The translations under genes were made by a program, and so were the position numbers. A stretch of DNA of 64,000 bases. Source: Fasciola hepatica. Lineage: Eukaryota > Platyhelminthes > Trematoda > Plagiorchiida > Fasciolidae. The notes under the pieces were generated by a model. The model searched no databases. It worked only from the letters and a program-made list of their open reading frames with translations, and was not told the DNA's origin. Numbering within the stretch: the stretch's first letter is position 1; every line of letters starts with the position of its first letter. This document shows positions 55,311 to 64,000 of this stretch, in pieces. The stretch is from assembly GCA_948099385.1 (NCBI GenBank), contig CANUEZ040000002.1, positions 310,001 to 374,000 of the forward strand, given 5' to 3'.

Positions 55311-56335
55311 ACTTACGGTACTCAAGTGGAACCTGGACAAGAAAACCCAATGGAAATGCCAAGAAGAGGAGGCAAGGATCTTTTGAGACAGCAGGAATTA
55401 ACTCGGCATTCTCTGGGGGTGGTTTCGGTGTTATTGATTCTCTGGATAATGCTAAGTCTTCTAGTTCTGTCAGTTCTAGGTCATATATTTCTAATCGCAT
55501 GGAGTCTGTTGATATTAGTACTTATAGAATGAGAGTGATGGAATTAGAGAACGAGCTGCGGTTAGCCAGGAAGCAAGCAGAGTCTCTTAAACAAGGAACT
55601 GGTCTCAGCGAGCCAGCAAAATTTCCATGTAGCTCATGATGTCAACATCGAAACTGCACTGTGATCGATGCACAAAACCCTTGAGACCGCATGAAACCAC
55701 CGGGGTTTCCGCATTCGACCTGCGGAGAGTGGGGCTACCCCATTTCGACGGGCACCTGAGAAATACTGTATATTCATGAAACAATTCGAAAATTTTTTCG
55801 AGTGCAAAGCTGCAGTTCCTGAACAAAAGATTTTGTATTTATTACATTACTGTCGTGGGAGGGCCAAAAGTGCTATCGAAGGCTGTGTGATGCCTCATCC
55901 TCCAGTGGGGTACATCAGGGCAAGCAGAATCCTGAAAGATTTGTTTGGACAACCATTCAAGGCGGCCAGAAGCCTGATTGATGGTGTTTTATTGGAGGTA
56001 AAACGGACTGAGGGCAAGGCTGAATTAGTGCCAAATTTGGTTATAAAAATACAGAGTTGCAGTTTTGCACTGGAGCACTTAGAATACCAGTCTGACCTGA
56101 ATGCGTTGCACACACAGGAGCGCATCTGATGTCTAACCATTGATTTACAGAGCCGATAGGCAGAGGAAGCGGAAAAACAAATATGCTTGAGCAGGAATCT
56201 ACTTTCAACGGTTTGACGGAGTTCATAGGTCGTCAGTCCCGTATCGCCAACAGCCGATTTGGAAAATTGTACGCGAGAGTTGCAGGCTGGCGAGAACGGA
56301 ACCAACACCTGCTCAAATTGTAAGGAAGGACTGTA
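55311..56335 (+). pseudogene. gag: Bel/Pao element A gag
   Basis: N-terminal part open to 55639: RMRVMELENELRLARKQAES, a coiled coil matched by LEQQLLSARQQAQEA in element B. After a shift, 55776-56129 reads KQFENFFECKAAVPEQKILY, LLHYCRGRAKSAIEGC and ILKDLFGQPFKAARSLI. This is the Bel/Pao gag core (DUF1759-like). 56150-56300 continues with FNGLTEFIGRQSRIANSRFG. Broken by frameshifts at about 55640-55770 and a stop at 56127. Confidence 0.9.
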
Positions 56336-56993
56336 ACCGAATCCAGTCCTTGGCTAACATGCACATGATAAGTCGAGAACCCGAGAGGTCAACTGGATGC
56401 AAGCTATGCAACTCCCTGCGTAGGTTACCAGATTGTCCGACCTTTCATGGGATGAGGGTACGCGATCGGTGGTGCGCAGTATAAAGGGTTGGCCTATGAT
56501 CTATGTGGTTGAACAACTGTCATCGAGCCTCTGAATACAGCTTAAGAGTAAAATTTAACCAGAAAGGATGCTTGGGTTATCATCACTCGTTACCACATGG
56601 CTCTATCAACAATAGGCTTATTCAGCCGGATGAACCCAGAGTTGTCTATTCAAAGTGACATGAAGATTTTAAACCGGCGAGATTAGGCATCGCACCTGTC
56701 GGCATCGTGACACCTAAAGGATTGGGGAGGGTCAATGCATTTTTGGTCGGATACCTTGCTGATTACACGCGAGCTTGTAAAAAGCAGTGAACTAATCAAA
56801 CAGCCTACCTCGCTCAATATCAGCACGATTGCGGGCGGTCACTTCAACAAATCTAAAAGGCTGACCATGCAGTTAACTTCTTTTTCTGATGTCGGGACTG
56901 CAGAAATTCCGGAAGCCTTTGCAATAGATAGCTTGCCAATGAGACCAGTGGATTTTATTAGATAGATCGAAAAGAGATTGTCTGATCTCAGAG
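56336..56993 (+). pseudogene. pol: Bel/Pao element A zinc-knuckle and protease region
   Basis: 56395-56600 reads CKLCNSLRRLPDCPTFHGMR, RDRWCAV and then frame-shifted HCHRASEYS and GYHHSLPHGS. This is the Cys/His-rich region found between Bel/Pao gag and protease. 56660-56760 has LGIAPVGIVTPKGLGRVNAF, the start of the aspartic protease region (the DxGS part is changed to VGYLADY). 56735-56993 reads ISTIAGGHFNKSKRLTMQLT and AEIPEAFAIDSLPMRPVDF. It is then cut in mid-codon at 56993 by element B; the gene resumes at 60422. Confidence 0.75.
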
Positions 56994-57369
56994 TGTAACA
57001 ACCGGTCGTCGAAAATCCCCGTTTAACCCTCACCATTCAGTGTTTATCCTAACATCACTCATTTGCCTACACTACTGACTTGTCTTTACGAACTGGTTGT
57101 TTCTATGGGCCAATTGTTGTTTGTTCGCACCCAGAGCGCTACTTTGGCACATCCTTGTTCAGGACCTGCGTGACGCACGTGCTGTTTGCTCACACGCTGC
57201 TATTCGGTTTCTCGTTGTTGAGTCTTTGTGATCGTATTATTGAGGTTTATATATTTTTGATGTAATTGTTCATGTAATAATCTGGTATCGTAGAATATCG
57301 CGCATAATCGTCTTTTGATTTCGGGATCCGTTGTGGTTTTGGCCGCGCACTGCTGAAACATGCGTTACA
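56994..57369 (+). repeat. Element B 5' LTR (376 bp)
   Basis: Starts TGTAACAACC and ends GCGTTACA, so its ends are inverted repeats (TGTAAC/GTTACA). Identical to the 3' LTR over about 340 bases; the last 35 bases carry seven differences. The gag frame opens inside this end. Confidence 0.9.
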
Positions 57370-58245
57370 ATACTCAGTTATTCAATTTGGAACAAGACAA
57401 CACGCAAAATACCAAGAAAAAGATCGAAGACGTTAGAATCTGGACAGAAAGTAATACGGCAAGTCACTGGGGAGGTTTCGGGTACATTTGATTCTTTAGT
57501 TAATGCTAGATCGCCTGGTCCTGTCAAGGCTAGCTCATGTGTTACTGAGGGCAATATGGATTGTAAGGATGTCGATCAATATGGACTGAGGATATTAGAC
57601 CTAGAACAACAACTGTTATCGGCTAGGCAACAGGCCCAGGAAGCAGAAGAAAAAGGTGGACAGGACAAGCTTGAACGTCAGACCAACGACTACGACCTTT
57701 CCGATGGATCACGGCACAATAAAATAGGAAACTCCACGCCGGTCGCCGACTATAAAACACCAACAATCGATTTACCAAGAGTGGAACTGATGGTTTTCGA
57801 CGGGCGAGCTGAGCAATACTGCAAGTTTGTCAAGCAGTTCGAGGCGTTCGTTAAAAATAAGATAACCGACCCCGGGCAAAGGCTTCTCTACCTTACTCAC
57901 TACTGTCGTGGCCGAGCAAGAGAAGCTATCGACGGTTGCACCATGCTCGACCCAGAACAAGGCTACACAAGAGAAAGGAAGATTCTAAGGGATTTGTTTG
58001 GCCAACCGTTCAAAGTAGCCCGTAACCTAATAGAGGGCGTGATGGTAGAGGCAAAGAGAACCAAGAGCGACGTCTACACAATGGCCGACCTGGTGATTAA
58101 GATGCAAAACTGCTCAATGCCCCTCGATCATTTAGGTTACAGGGCCGATCTAGATGCCGTGCACACTTTGGAAAACATTGTACGTCACCTTTCTCCCGGA
58201 CTACTGATGGTTGGAGGGCGGCTGACGAATTCAAGCCTAGAGTAA
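57331..58245 (+). pseudogene. gag: Element B gag fused in frame to the integrase N-terminus
   Basis: 304-codon open frame. A basic N-terminus and a coiled coil (residues about 90-110) lead to the DUF1759-like core: LMVFDGRAEQYCKFVKQFEA, DPGQRLLYLTHYCRGRAREA, ILRDLFGQPFKVARNLIEGV and MADLVIKMQNCSMPLDHLGY. At about codon 290 gag (VRHLSPGL) passes without a frame change into LMVGGRLTNSSLE, the start of the Bel/Pao integrase zinc domain. A stop follows at 58243-58245. The start codon is uncertain, since the first ATG lies within the LTR; an internal ATG at 57559 is an alternative. Confidence 0.85.
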
Positions 58246-59516
58246 GAAACAAAATACCCCATAATAATCCCCGGTGACCACCATATAACGAGATGCCTGA
58301 TAGATCATGTACATCGAGAAGGGGGACACGCAAGCCTGAATCATTTATTGAACAATATACGCCGACGATTTTGGGTGATGAAGGGACCATCGACGGCCAA
58401 GCGAGTCATAAGCAACTGCATTACTTGTTGTCGCCGGAGGGCGGTAGTAGGCCAACAAATGTTGGCCCCCTTCCAGCCGCATGAGTCCAACCGGGATGGT
58501 GCCCGTTCGTAGAAATTGTCGTCGACTGCTTTGGCCCACTGACTGTACAATACCAGAGGAGCACGCAAAAGGGGTATAGCTGCCCGATAACACGCTTACC
58601 ATCCAGAGCAGCATATCTTGAAGTAGTGTATATTATGACCGCCGACTCACTTATAATGACCTTTCAAAGGTTCATCGCGAGACAGGGCTTCCCCAAGAAG
58701 GTTTACTCAGACAATGGTTCGAACTTCTTTGATGCCCATAAGGAGTTGAGAAAAAGGTGGAACCGACTGGACCACTCCAAAGTGCAAAACAAACCCGTAA
58801 CAAAGGGGATAGAACGGCACTTCAACCCACCTTATGCCAGTCATCATGGTGGCTTTTGGGAAAGGCTGATACGATCGACTAGGAAAGTACTCACAGCCCT
58901 GACCTCACCATAAAACCTCGATGACGAGACGCTGACTAATTTACTAACAGAAGTAGAAAGCACACTGAAAAGCAGACCTCTGAAGCCGACCGTCCCACAC
59001 CCGGAAGGCGAACCAGCACTCACCCCCAACGACCTATTATTACTCCGGTCAAACGCGGGAGTACCCACGCCGAAAACCCTGCGCGGGAAGTACGTTGTTG
59101 GATGGAAACGAGTGAACCGCCTAGCACAGGCTTTCTGGAAACGATGGACGAGGGAGTATCTACCTACACTGCAGCTTCGGCAAAAGTGGATCTCCAAACA
59201 GAGGTCGTTCAGACGTGGTGTCGTGGTCATCCTCCTGGAGAGCCACCTACATAAAGACGATTGGCCGGTTGTAGTGATCAAGGATTGTCGTGCAGAAATC
59301 AATGGTCTCGTGCGCACGGTGGTGGTGAGGACGAACAAAGGAGACGTATTGCGAGATATCCATAAGGTATATCTACTTGAAGGTGACAGCGACGCGGGCG
59401 AGGCCGACGCTACCGACAAGCTATACCCAAATCTGCTGATACCAGATGAAGCCGAATTCATTTATTTATCCCTCATGTATTCTCCTGTAGGACCCAACCC
59501 CCCACAACATCTTTGA
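58246..59516 (+). pseudogene. pol: Element B integrase and C-terminal (DUF5641-like) domain
   Basis: Read-through from the stop gives the zinc domain: PGDHHITRCLIDHVHREGGH, NNIRRRFWVMKGPS and CITCCRRR (HHCC). After a frameshift near 58480 the core reads FVEIVVDCFGPLTVQYQ (first Asp), KKVYSDNGSNFFDAHKELRK (second Asp) and SHHGGFWERLIRSTRKVLTA (Glu), so the DDE triad is present. A TAA at 58911 interrupts, then NLDDETLTNLLTEVESTLKS continues in the same frame. 59112-59516 is open: FWKRWTREYLPTLQLRQKW and DWPVVVIKDCRAEINGLVRT, the domain that ends Bel/Pao pol. Confidence 0.9.
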
Positions 59517-60045
59517 AGTATATTGTGTTTAATTCCATAGAGCTTTTACGATGTAATATAGAGCTAATTGTCCAAACCTTAGCTCACCACACGACACGAC
59601 ACTGCATGTAGAAGTAACGGGGCTTAGGTCACGCACACATGCCTACATTTTACTCGTTTTTGCCATACAGCATTTAGTTGACATTGCAGAAAGTCCTCCT
59701 TTGATGTGCAGTCATACCTGTGATTCCATTGTACACCCCGGCACAAACACACACATACACACACACACACTCAGTCAAGCACATTCATTCAGGACAGGAC
59801 GGCCTTTTACAAGGACAGCATCTATGTGGCCCCTTCACGCCCGCCATCGGTCATTTGGCCTTGTGGAAGATGTAGACTAGCCTCACGCCTATGTGGCCAA
59901 TGGGTTAGGTGCGACCAGTAGTAGAGCGTTGACGCCGAGCATTAGGCGCGCGCACTGACAGCAGGGCCTAGGTAGGTAGAAAAATCAGTACCTTTATACC
60001 GAACCTTTGACTCTGCTAAGGATCTGGGAGGATTTTGGTGGGCGG
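59517..60045 (+). other. Element B 3' untranslated region and polypurine tract
   Basis: Non-coding. A (CA)n tract at 59747-59771. 60025-60045 (GATCTGGGAGGATTTTGGTG, GGCGG) is the G-rich primer tract immediately before the 3' LTR. Confidence 0.7.
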
Positions 60046-60421
60046 TGTAACAACCGGTCGTCGAAAATCCCCGTTTAACCCTCACCATTCAGTGTTTATC
60101 CTAACATCACTCATTTGCCTACACTACTGACTTGTCTTTACGAACTGGTTGTTTCTATGGGCCAATTGTTGTTTGTTCGCACCCAGAGCGCTACTTTGGC
60201 ACATCCTTGTTCAGGACCTGCGTGACGCACGTGCTGTTTGCTCACACGCTGCTATTCGGTTTCTCGTTGTTGAGTCTTTGTGATCGTATTATTGAGGTTT
60301 ATATATTTTTGATGTAATTGTTCATGTAATAATCTGGTATCGTAGAATATCGCGCATAATCGTCTTTTGATTTCGGGATCCGTTGTGATTTTGGCTACGC
60401 ATTGCTCAAACTTTCGTTACA
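60046..60421 (+). repeat. Element B 3' LTR (376 bp)
   Basis: TGTAACAACC to TTCGTTACA. Same length as the 5' LTR. Its last 35 bases (GATTTTGGCTACGCATTGCT, CAAAC) resemble the element C LTR end at 31195-31270 more than the 5' LTR does. Confidence 0.9.
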
Positions 60422-60963
60422 CAGTGACATAGCGTTCGCAGAAGTGTCTGGCCCCACGTCGACATACTAATTGGCTGCAATGTACAGGAGGCTCATTGGG
60501 TGCTTGAACAGAGCATAAGAAGCCGAAAAGAACCATTCGCTACGCGAACGATACTTGGCTGGACACTTCTCGGACCCCTGACGAACGAACTTCAACAATG
60601 GGCATCAATAACTTGCTTAACTTTTGCTGGGAGAAGTGCTTCTATAAAACAAAATCAGCTTCTCGATGTCGAATTCAACAGTCCATCTCAGGACAGCGAA
60701 GTTCACTCAGAAAAGGTCAGTCGGTGCTTTCGATGGTGGATTCAAAGACGAGACGTCACAATGGGCAACACGAATTTGCTATACCCAAGAGTCCACCGTC
60801 AAGTCACCTATCCAGAAATGGGGAAGTTGCCCGGAGGCATTTGAAATATCTCAAAAAAGGACATTTTCCAGAGGCCCTGCTGAAAAATGAACACCAGCAA
60901 GTCACGCAAAGCAGCTTGGAACTTGCCGACCCAGTGACAGTGTGCGGTACCTGGATGGAAGTC
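60422..60963 (+). pseudogene. pol: Bel/Pao element A pol, continued after element B
   Basis: Reads SDIAFAEVSGP, a one-base shift, then HVDILIGCNVQEAHWVLEQS, RKEPFATRTILGWTLLGPL. This is the hallmark VDILIGxDxPEAHWVLDQ...LGWTLFGP segment of Bel/Pao pol after the protease. It goes on to MGNTNLLYPRVHRQVTYPEM and KYLKKGHFPEALLKNEHQ (linker before RT). It is cut at about 60963 by the 3' end of LINE family 1 copy 2, so the RT proper is not in the window. Confidence 0.9.
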
Positions 60964-61224
60964 TAGAAGTCTTGAAGTACTACATGGGTTCGAGGCTTTG
61001 AGCCCAATTGTCCCGGTTCTTGAGGAAATCTTCGATCATCCGCCGGACTTACCGAGCTGAAACGAGAGTAAAAAGAAGCGGGGGGGGGCGGGGGTGGCAG
61101 CGAAAACAAGATACATATAACCTCATTCAGCATCACACTGTGGACAGTGCATTAAGCTGAGTGGGGGTGTGGCATTCATGAACATATATGCGATAAAAGA
61201 GAACTATTTTTTTGACAAAAGGAA
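60964..61224 (-). repeat. LINE family 1 copy 2: 3' UTR and tail
   Basis: Reverse complement of 50963-51223. The tail is shorter (one TTCAAGAC plus TTC). Includes the G/C homopolymer runs at 61078-61095. Confidence 0.9.
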
Positions 61225-63994
61225 TTATTGGAAGAGACCCAGGTAGAGGTCTAGCTTTTTCTTGAAGATAGTTTTGTTCTGTGAGAGAACAATATCTTCC
61301 GGAAGTGCATTCCACATAGTAATAACCCTATAGCTAAAAACGTTAATCATTAGTGAAGTACGTGGCCTCGGTTTGAAAACTTTTCTGCTGTGACCACGGA
61401 GAGAAGAGGCTGAACAGACGTAGAAGAAGCAATCGCTTTGACCTGTTTCAAAAAAATGGAACATCAAAAACAGATCACCTCTTACGCGTCTTACGTCAAG
61501 GGGATAGAGGTTGAGGAGTGAGAGGCGGACGGGATAAGGTAGATGGGATAGACCTCTTACTGCCTTGGTGGAGGCCCGCTGAACTCTTTCTAGGATCTCA
61601 TGGTCTCGGACAAGACCAGAGTGCACTATCTGACTACCGTACTTCAGAAGAGGTCGAATATACGTGCCGAAAATTATGGGGAAATTATCCTCAGATATGC
61701 GCGGGAAGGACCTTCGAATCATGTTTAGGACTCGAAAGGCAGACTTGCTCGCAATTTCGTGATGATGAGAGAAGGATAAGTTACAATCTAACCAGAAACC
61801 GAGCACCTTGTGTCGGCCAACCCTTGGCAGTGTGGCTGCTCCATTAATGGAAAACGTGTGACCAGTCTCTCTGCCGAAAGACATGCTCACGCGTTTGTCA
61901 TCATTAACTTGAAGGTTCCAATCCTCGGACCAGCGTTTTGTTTTATCAACTGCAATTTGCAGGTCTTCAACGCCTGAACTCCAGAGGGTTACATCATCTG
62001 CGTACATGGCAATGTTCGCAGGAAGGGCTGTCGGTAGACCGTATATATGGATCAGGAAAAGAAGAGGACCTAAGACCGACCCTTGGGGACCCTAGTTGTT
62101 ACTGGAGGGGGGGTTGAGACAAAACATTCCCGACTTTAACCACAAAGGTGCGGTCGGTAAGAAAGCTACGTAGGATGGCCAACATGGAGCATGTGATCCC
62201 GTATGTCTGCAGCTTATAAAGAAGAGGGGCATGTGGGACCTTATCGAAGGCCTTAGCAAAATCGATGAATACAGCATGTGAGAGCTGGCCATCATCATAG
62301 GCTTTCGTTAGACTATCCATGACAGTAAGCATATTGGCGATGCATGACCTGCCAGGAAGAAACCCATGTTAGCACGGGGAGAGGATCTTATTTCTATGAA
62401 GATGGGAAAGAATCTCACTCTTGAGAATTTCCTCAAAAATTTTGCTAGGGATGCTAGTGAGGCTTGTGGGTCTGTAACTAGAAGCAAGATATCTACTACC
62501 CTTCTTATAGATGGGTGCGATCAATGCTTTTTTCCAGCTACTGGGGAAAACTCCATCGTCAACACATTGCTGAGAAAGCGAGGCATAAGGAGCAGCTAAT
62601 GTATCCGCGGCTTCCTTGAGAATACGGGGGTGGATTAGGTCAGGACCCATAGAGCAATATTTGTTGAGCCGTCGGAAACCTTGAGCGACTGCACCAATGG
62701 GAATAGTGATGCGGTTAGGGGTAGTGGTCAGAGATAACGGGTGCATGGTAGGTGGGATGATATGGGTGCGAAGCTAAAGTTTGTGCGGAAGTAGGAGCTG
62801 AATGCCTCGGCTACTTGGCTAGGGGAAGTGATTGGAGATCCGGCACTATCTTTGAGAGCTAATGGCGTCGGAGCTGTACCCCTAAGATGGCGCATGTACT
62901 GAAAGAAAAATGCCTTATTGGTCCGTGCTCGATCAGGTACAGATCGTTGGACTGCATTCTGATAGGACCTAATCTTGTCTTTGCATATGTTTCGTATGAT
63001 CCTGAAGTCTTCTGCATCACGGGCAAAGCCTGTGGCTTTATATCTAGCAAAGAGGCGTGCGCGTTCGTCTAGAATGCGCCTAATGGGGCGAGGGAGGGGT
63101 CGCTTAGCGGTCTGTGGGCGACGAATTCTGGGGACAAATAGCCTTTCAGCTAAGGAGATTAACTCTCTGGGATTCTCTGCCATTTCATCAGCAGAGTTAC
63201 CTGGGTTAGTTAAATTTAGCTGGGAGCGAAAAAATGCACAGACTTGGTCAAAATTGGTCCTTTTGAAGGATCTCAAAATTTTGATTTCTCGGAAAGAGGG
63301 GGCCATTTTACGATATAATCGAATCCAATGAAAATGTGATCACTTTTGCCGAGGGGCGTCAAGTAATGCACCACATCTATTAGGAACCGATCATTGGTGA
63401 TGACCAGGTCCAGTAGGGACGGGGCGTGGCCTGTGCGATATCTAGTCGGATCTTTCACGTTCTGCATCCATGAGCGTTTCAGTACGAGATCAAGGAGGGA
63501 TTTACCGAAAGTGATTTCCGGGGCATCAGCTCTTTGCCGGTTTGTACTGGGGGAGTTGAAGTCACCAGTGACTAACAGATGGGTGAAGTCTGTGTAGCTT
63601 TTCAGGGAGCCTAATAAATCTGAGACCTAGGCTGTCAGTTGAATTGCATGCGAGAGGACGTTAGACAACACCAAGCAATGGGGTGTCTGTCCTAGAGAGG
63701 TTAAACACGGCCCACAGACAATCAATACATGAAAAGAATGGGGTTGCCAGTAAAGTGGGAGGAGGGATCTAATTATCGTAGTATATGATGACTCCGCCGG
63801 CACGACCACTATTGGAGTCCTGCCTTACTGTGAAGTATCCCGGAATGGATATTTCGGCATCAAGTATGTCAGGGGTGAGCCAGGTTTCTGTGAGGGCTAT
63901 GATCTGAGGCTCCTTATCCACTGCAAGCTGCCGAAGCTCCGGGATCTTATTCAACACACTCGGGCAATTGCTGTAAAAACACTTGTGCACATGC
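61225..63994 (-). pseudogene. pol: LINE family 1 ORF2, copy 2
   Basis: Reverse-strand twin of 48193-50962. Endonuclease, linker and RT with YADD are the same, and every interruption listed for copy 1 is shared, including the stop at the HGFLPGRS junction and both frameshifts in motif B. I saw only a few private differences: a 2-base indel near 63605, three amino-acid changes (V/K before DPTRYR, F/S in the antisense frame, K/R before NKILSPC) and changes near 63460. ORF1 would lie beyond 64000, outside the window. Confidence 0.9.
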
Positions 63995-64000
63995 TCAGGA

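Larger units (their letters stand above)
56994..60421 (+). mobile_element. Bel/Pao element B, internally deleted, nested in element A
   Basis: 3428 bp flanked by two 376-bp LTRs. The host gene (element A pol) reads DL before and SDIAFAEVSG after the insert when one flanking pentamer is removed. The flanks are CAGAG and CAGTG, a probable 5-bp target duplication with one mismatch. Inside: gag, integrase, C-terminal domain, 3' UTR and a G-rich polypurine tract. Protease, RT and RNase H are absent, so it would depend on enzymes from another copy. Confidence 0.9.

Noticed and set aside
58844..59461. 205-codon minus-strand open frame
   Set aside because: It is antisense to the Bel/Pao integrase and C-terminal domain, which have clear motifs on the plus strand.
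59740..59775. CRISPR or satellite array
   Set aside because: Only a short (CA)n microsatellite in the 3' UTR of element B. No array of spaced repeats occurs anywhere in the window.
61518..61847. 109-codon frame antisense to LINE family 1 RT, also at 50340-50669
   Set aside because: It is the complementary frame of the RT C-terminal domain and is duplicated only because the LINE is.

Overview
This window looks like eukaryotic, intron-era 'repeat graveyard' DNA, and I found no convincing host gene, tRNA, rRNA or CRISPR array in it. Nearly every readable protein is a piece of a retrotransposon. The mix is CR1/Jockey-type non-LTR elements with PHD-finger or RRM-like ORF1s, Bel/Pao LTR elements, and a Ty3/Gypsy element resembling the CsRn1/Kabuki group. 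That mix, the pentamer (CTGAA)n tails and the style of the reverse transcriptases point to a parasitic flatworm, most likely a tapeworm. The organism is inference; it was not searched.

Layout. 1-3243: degenerate Gypsy pol, split at 610-1750 by inserted (ATT)n-tailed repeats. 3330-7022: LINE family 3 (RT plus a long 3' UTR ending in a hairpin and (ATT)n). 7630-12757: two LINE family 2 copies head to tail. 13235-18140: another family 2 member with a PHD-finger ORF1, interrupted at 17009-17664 by a near-perfect inverted repeat of about 280 bp arms. 18215-19345: LINE family 1 ORF1 copy. 19920-22045: family 2 ORF1/endonuclease. 22052-24375: almost exact duplicate of 4313-6636. 24376-27530: more family 3 3' UTR. 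27545-29390: old LINE family 1 ORF2. 29405-36060: Bel/Pao fragments and the 2.1 kb repeat R1. 36062-41755: family 2 copies broken by two insertions, including repeat R2. 42464-45370: reverse-strand Gypsy with gag joined to mid-RT by an internal deletion. 46973-51240: a nearly full-length LINE family 1 (ORF1 open, ORF2 broken). 51405-55158: two reverse family 2 copies. 55140-60963: a Bel/Pao element (A) with a second, younger Bel/Pao element (B, 56994-60421, two 376-bp LTRs) nested inside it. 60964-64000: a second, almost identical LINE family 1 copy in the opposite orientation, running off the window.

The parts relate as hosts and parasites of each other. Autonomous families (LINE 1, 2, 3, Bel/Pao, Gypsy) are seen mainly as broken copies. 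Several copies are internally deleted forms that would need enzymes from elsewhere. A non-coding 2.1 kb family (called R here) shares its 3' end architecture with LINE family 3 and may use its machinery. All names of families (1, 2, 3, R, A-E) are labels made for this window. Because all ORFs are interrupted, boundaries are approximate (tens of bases) unless a terminus is stated.
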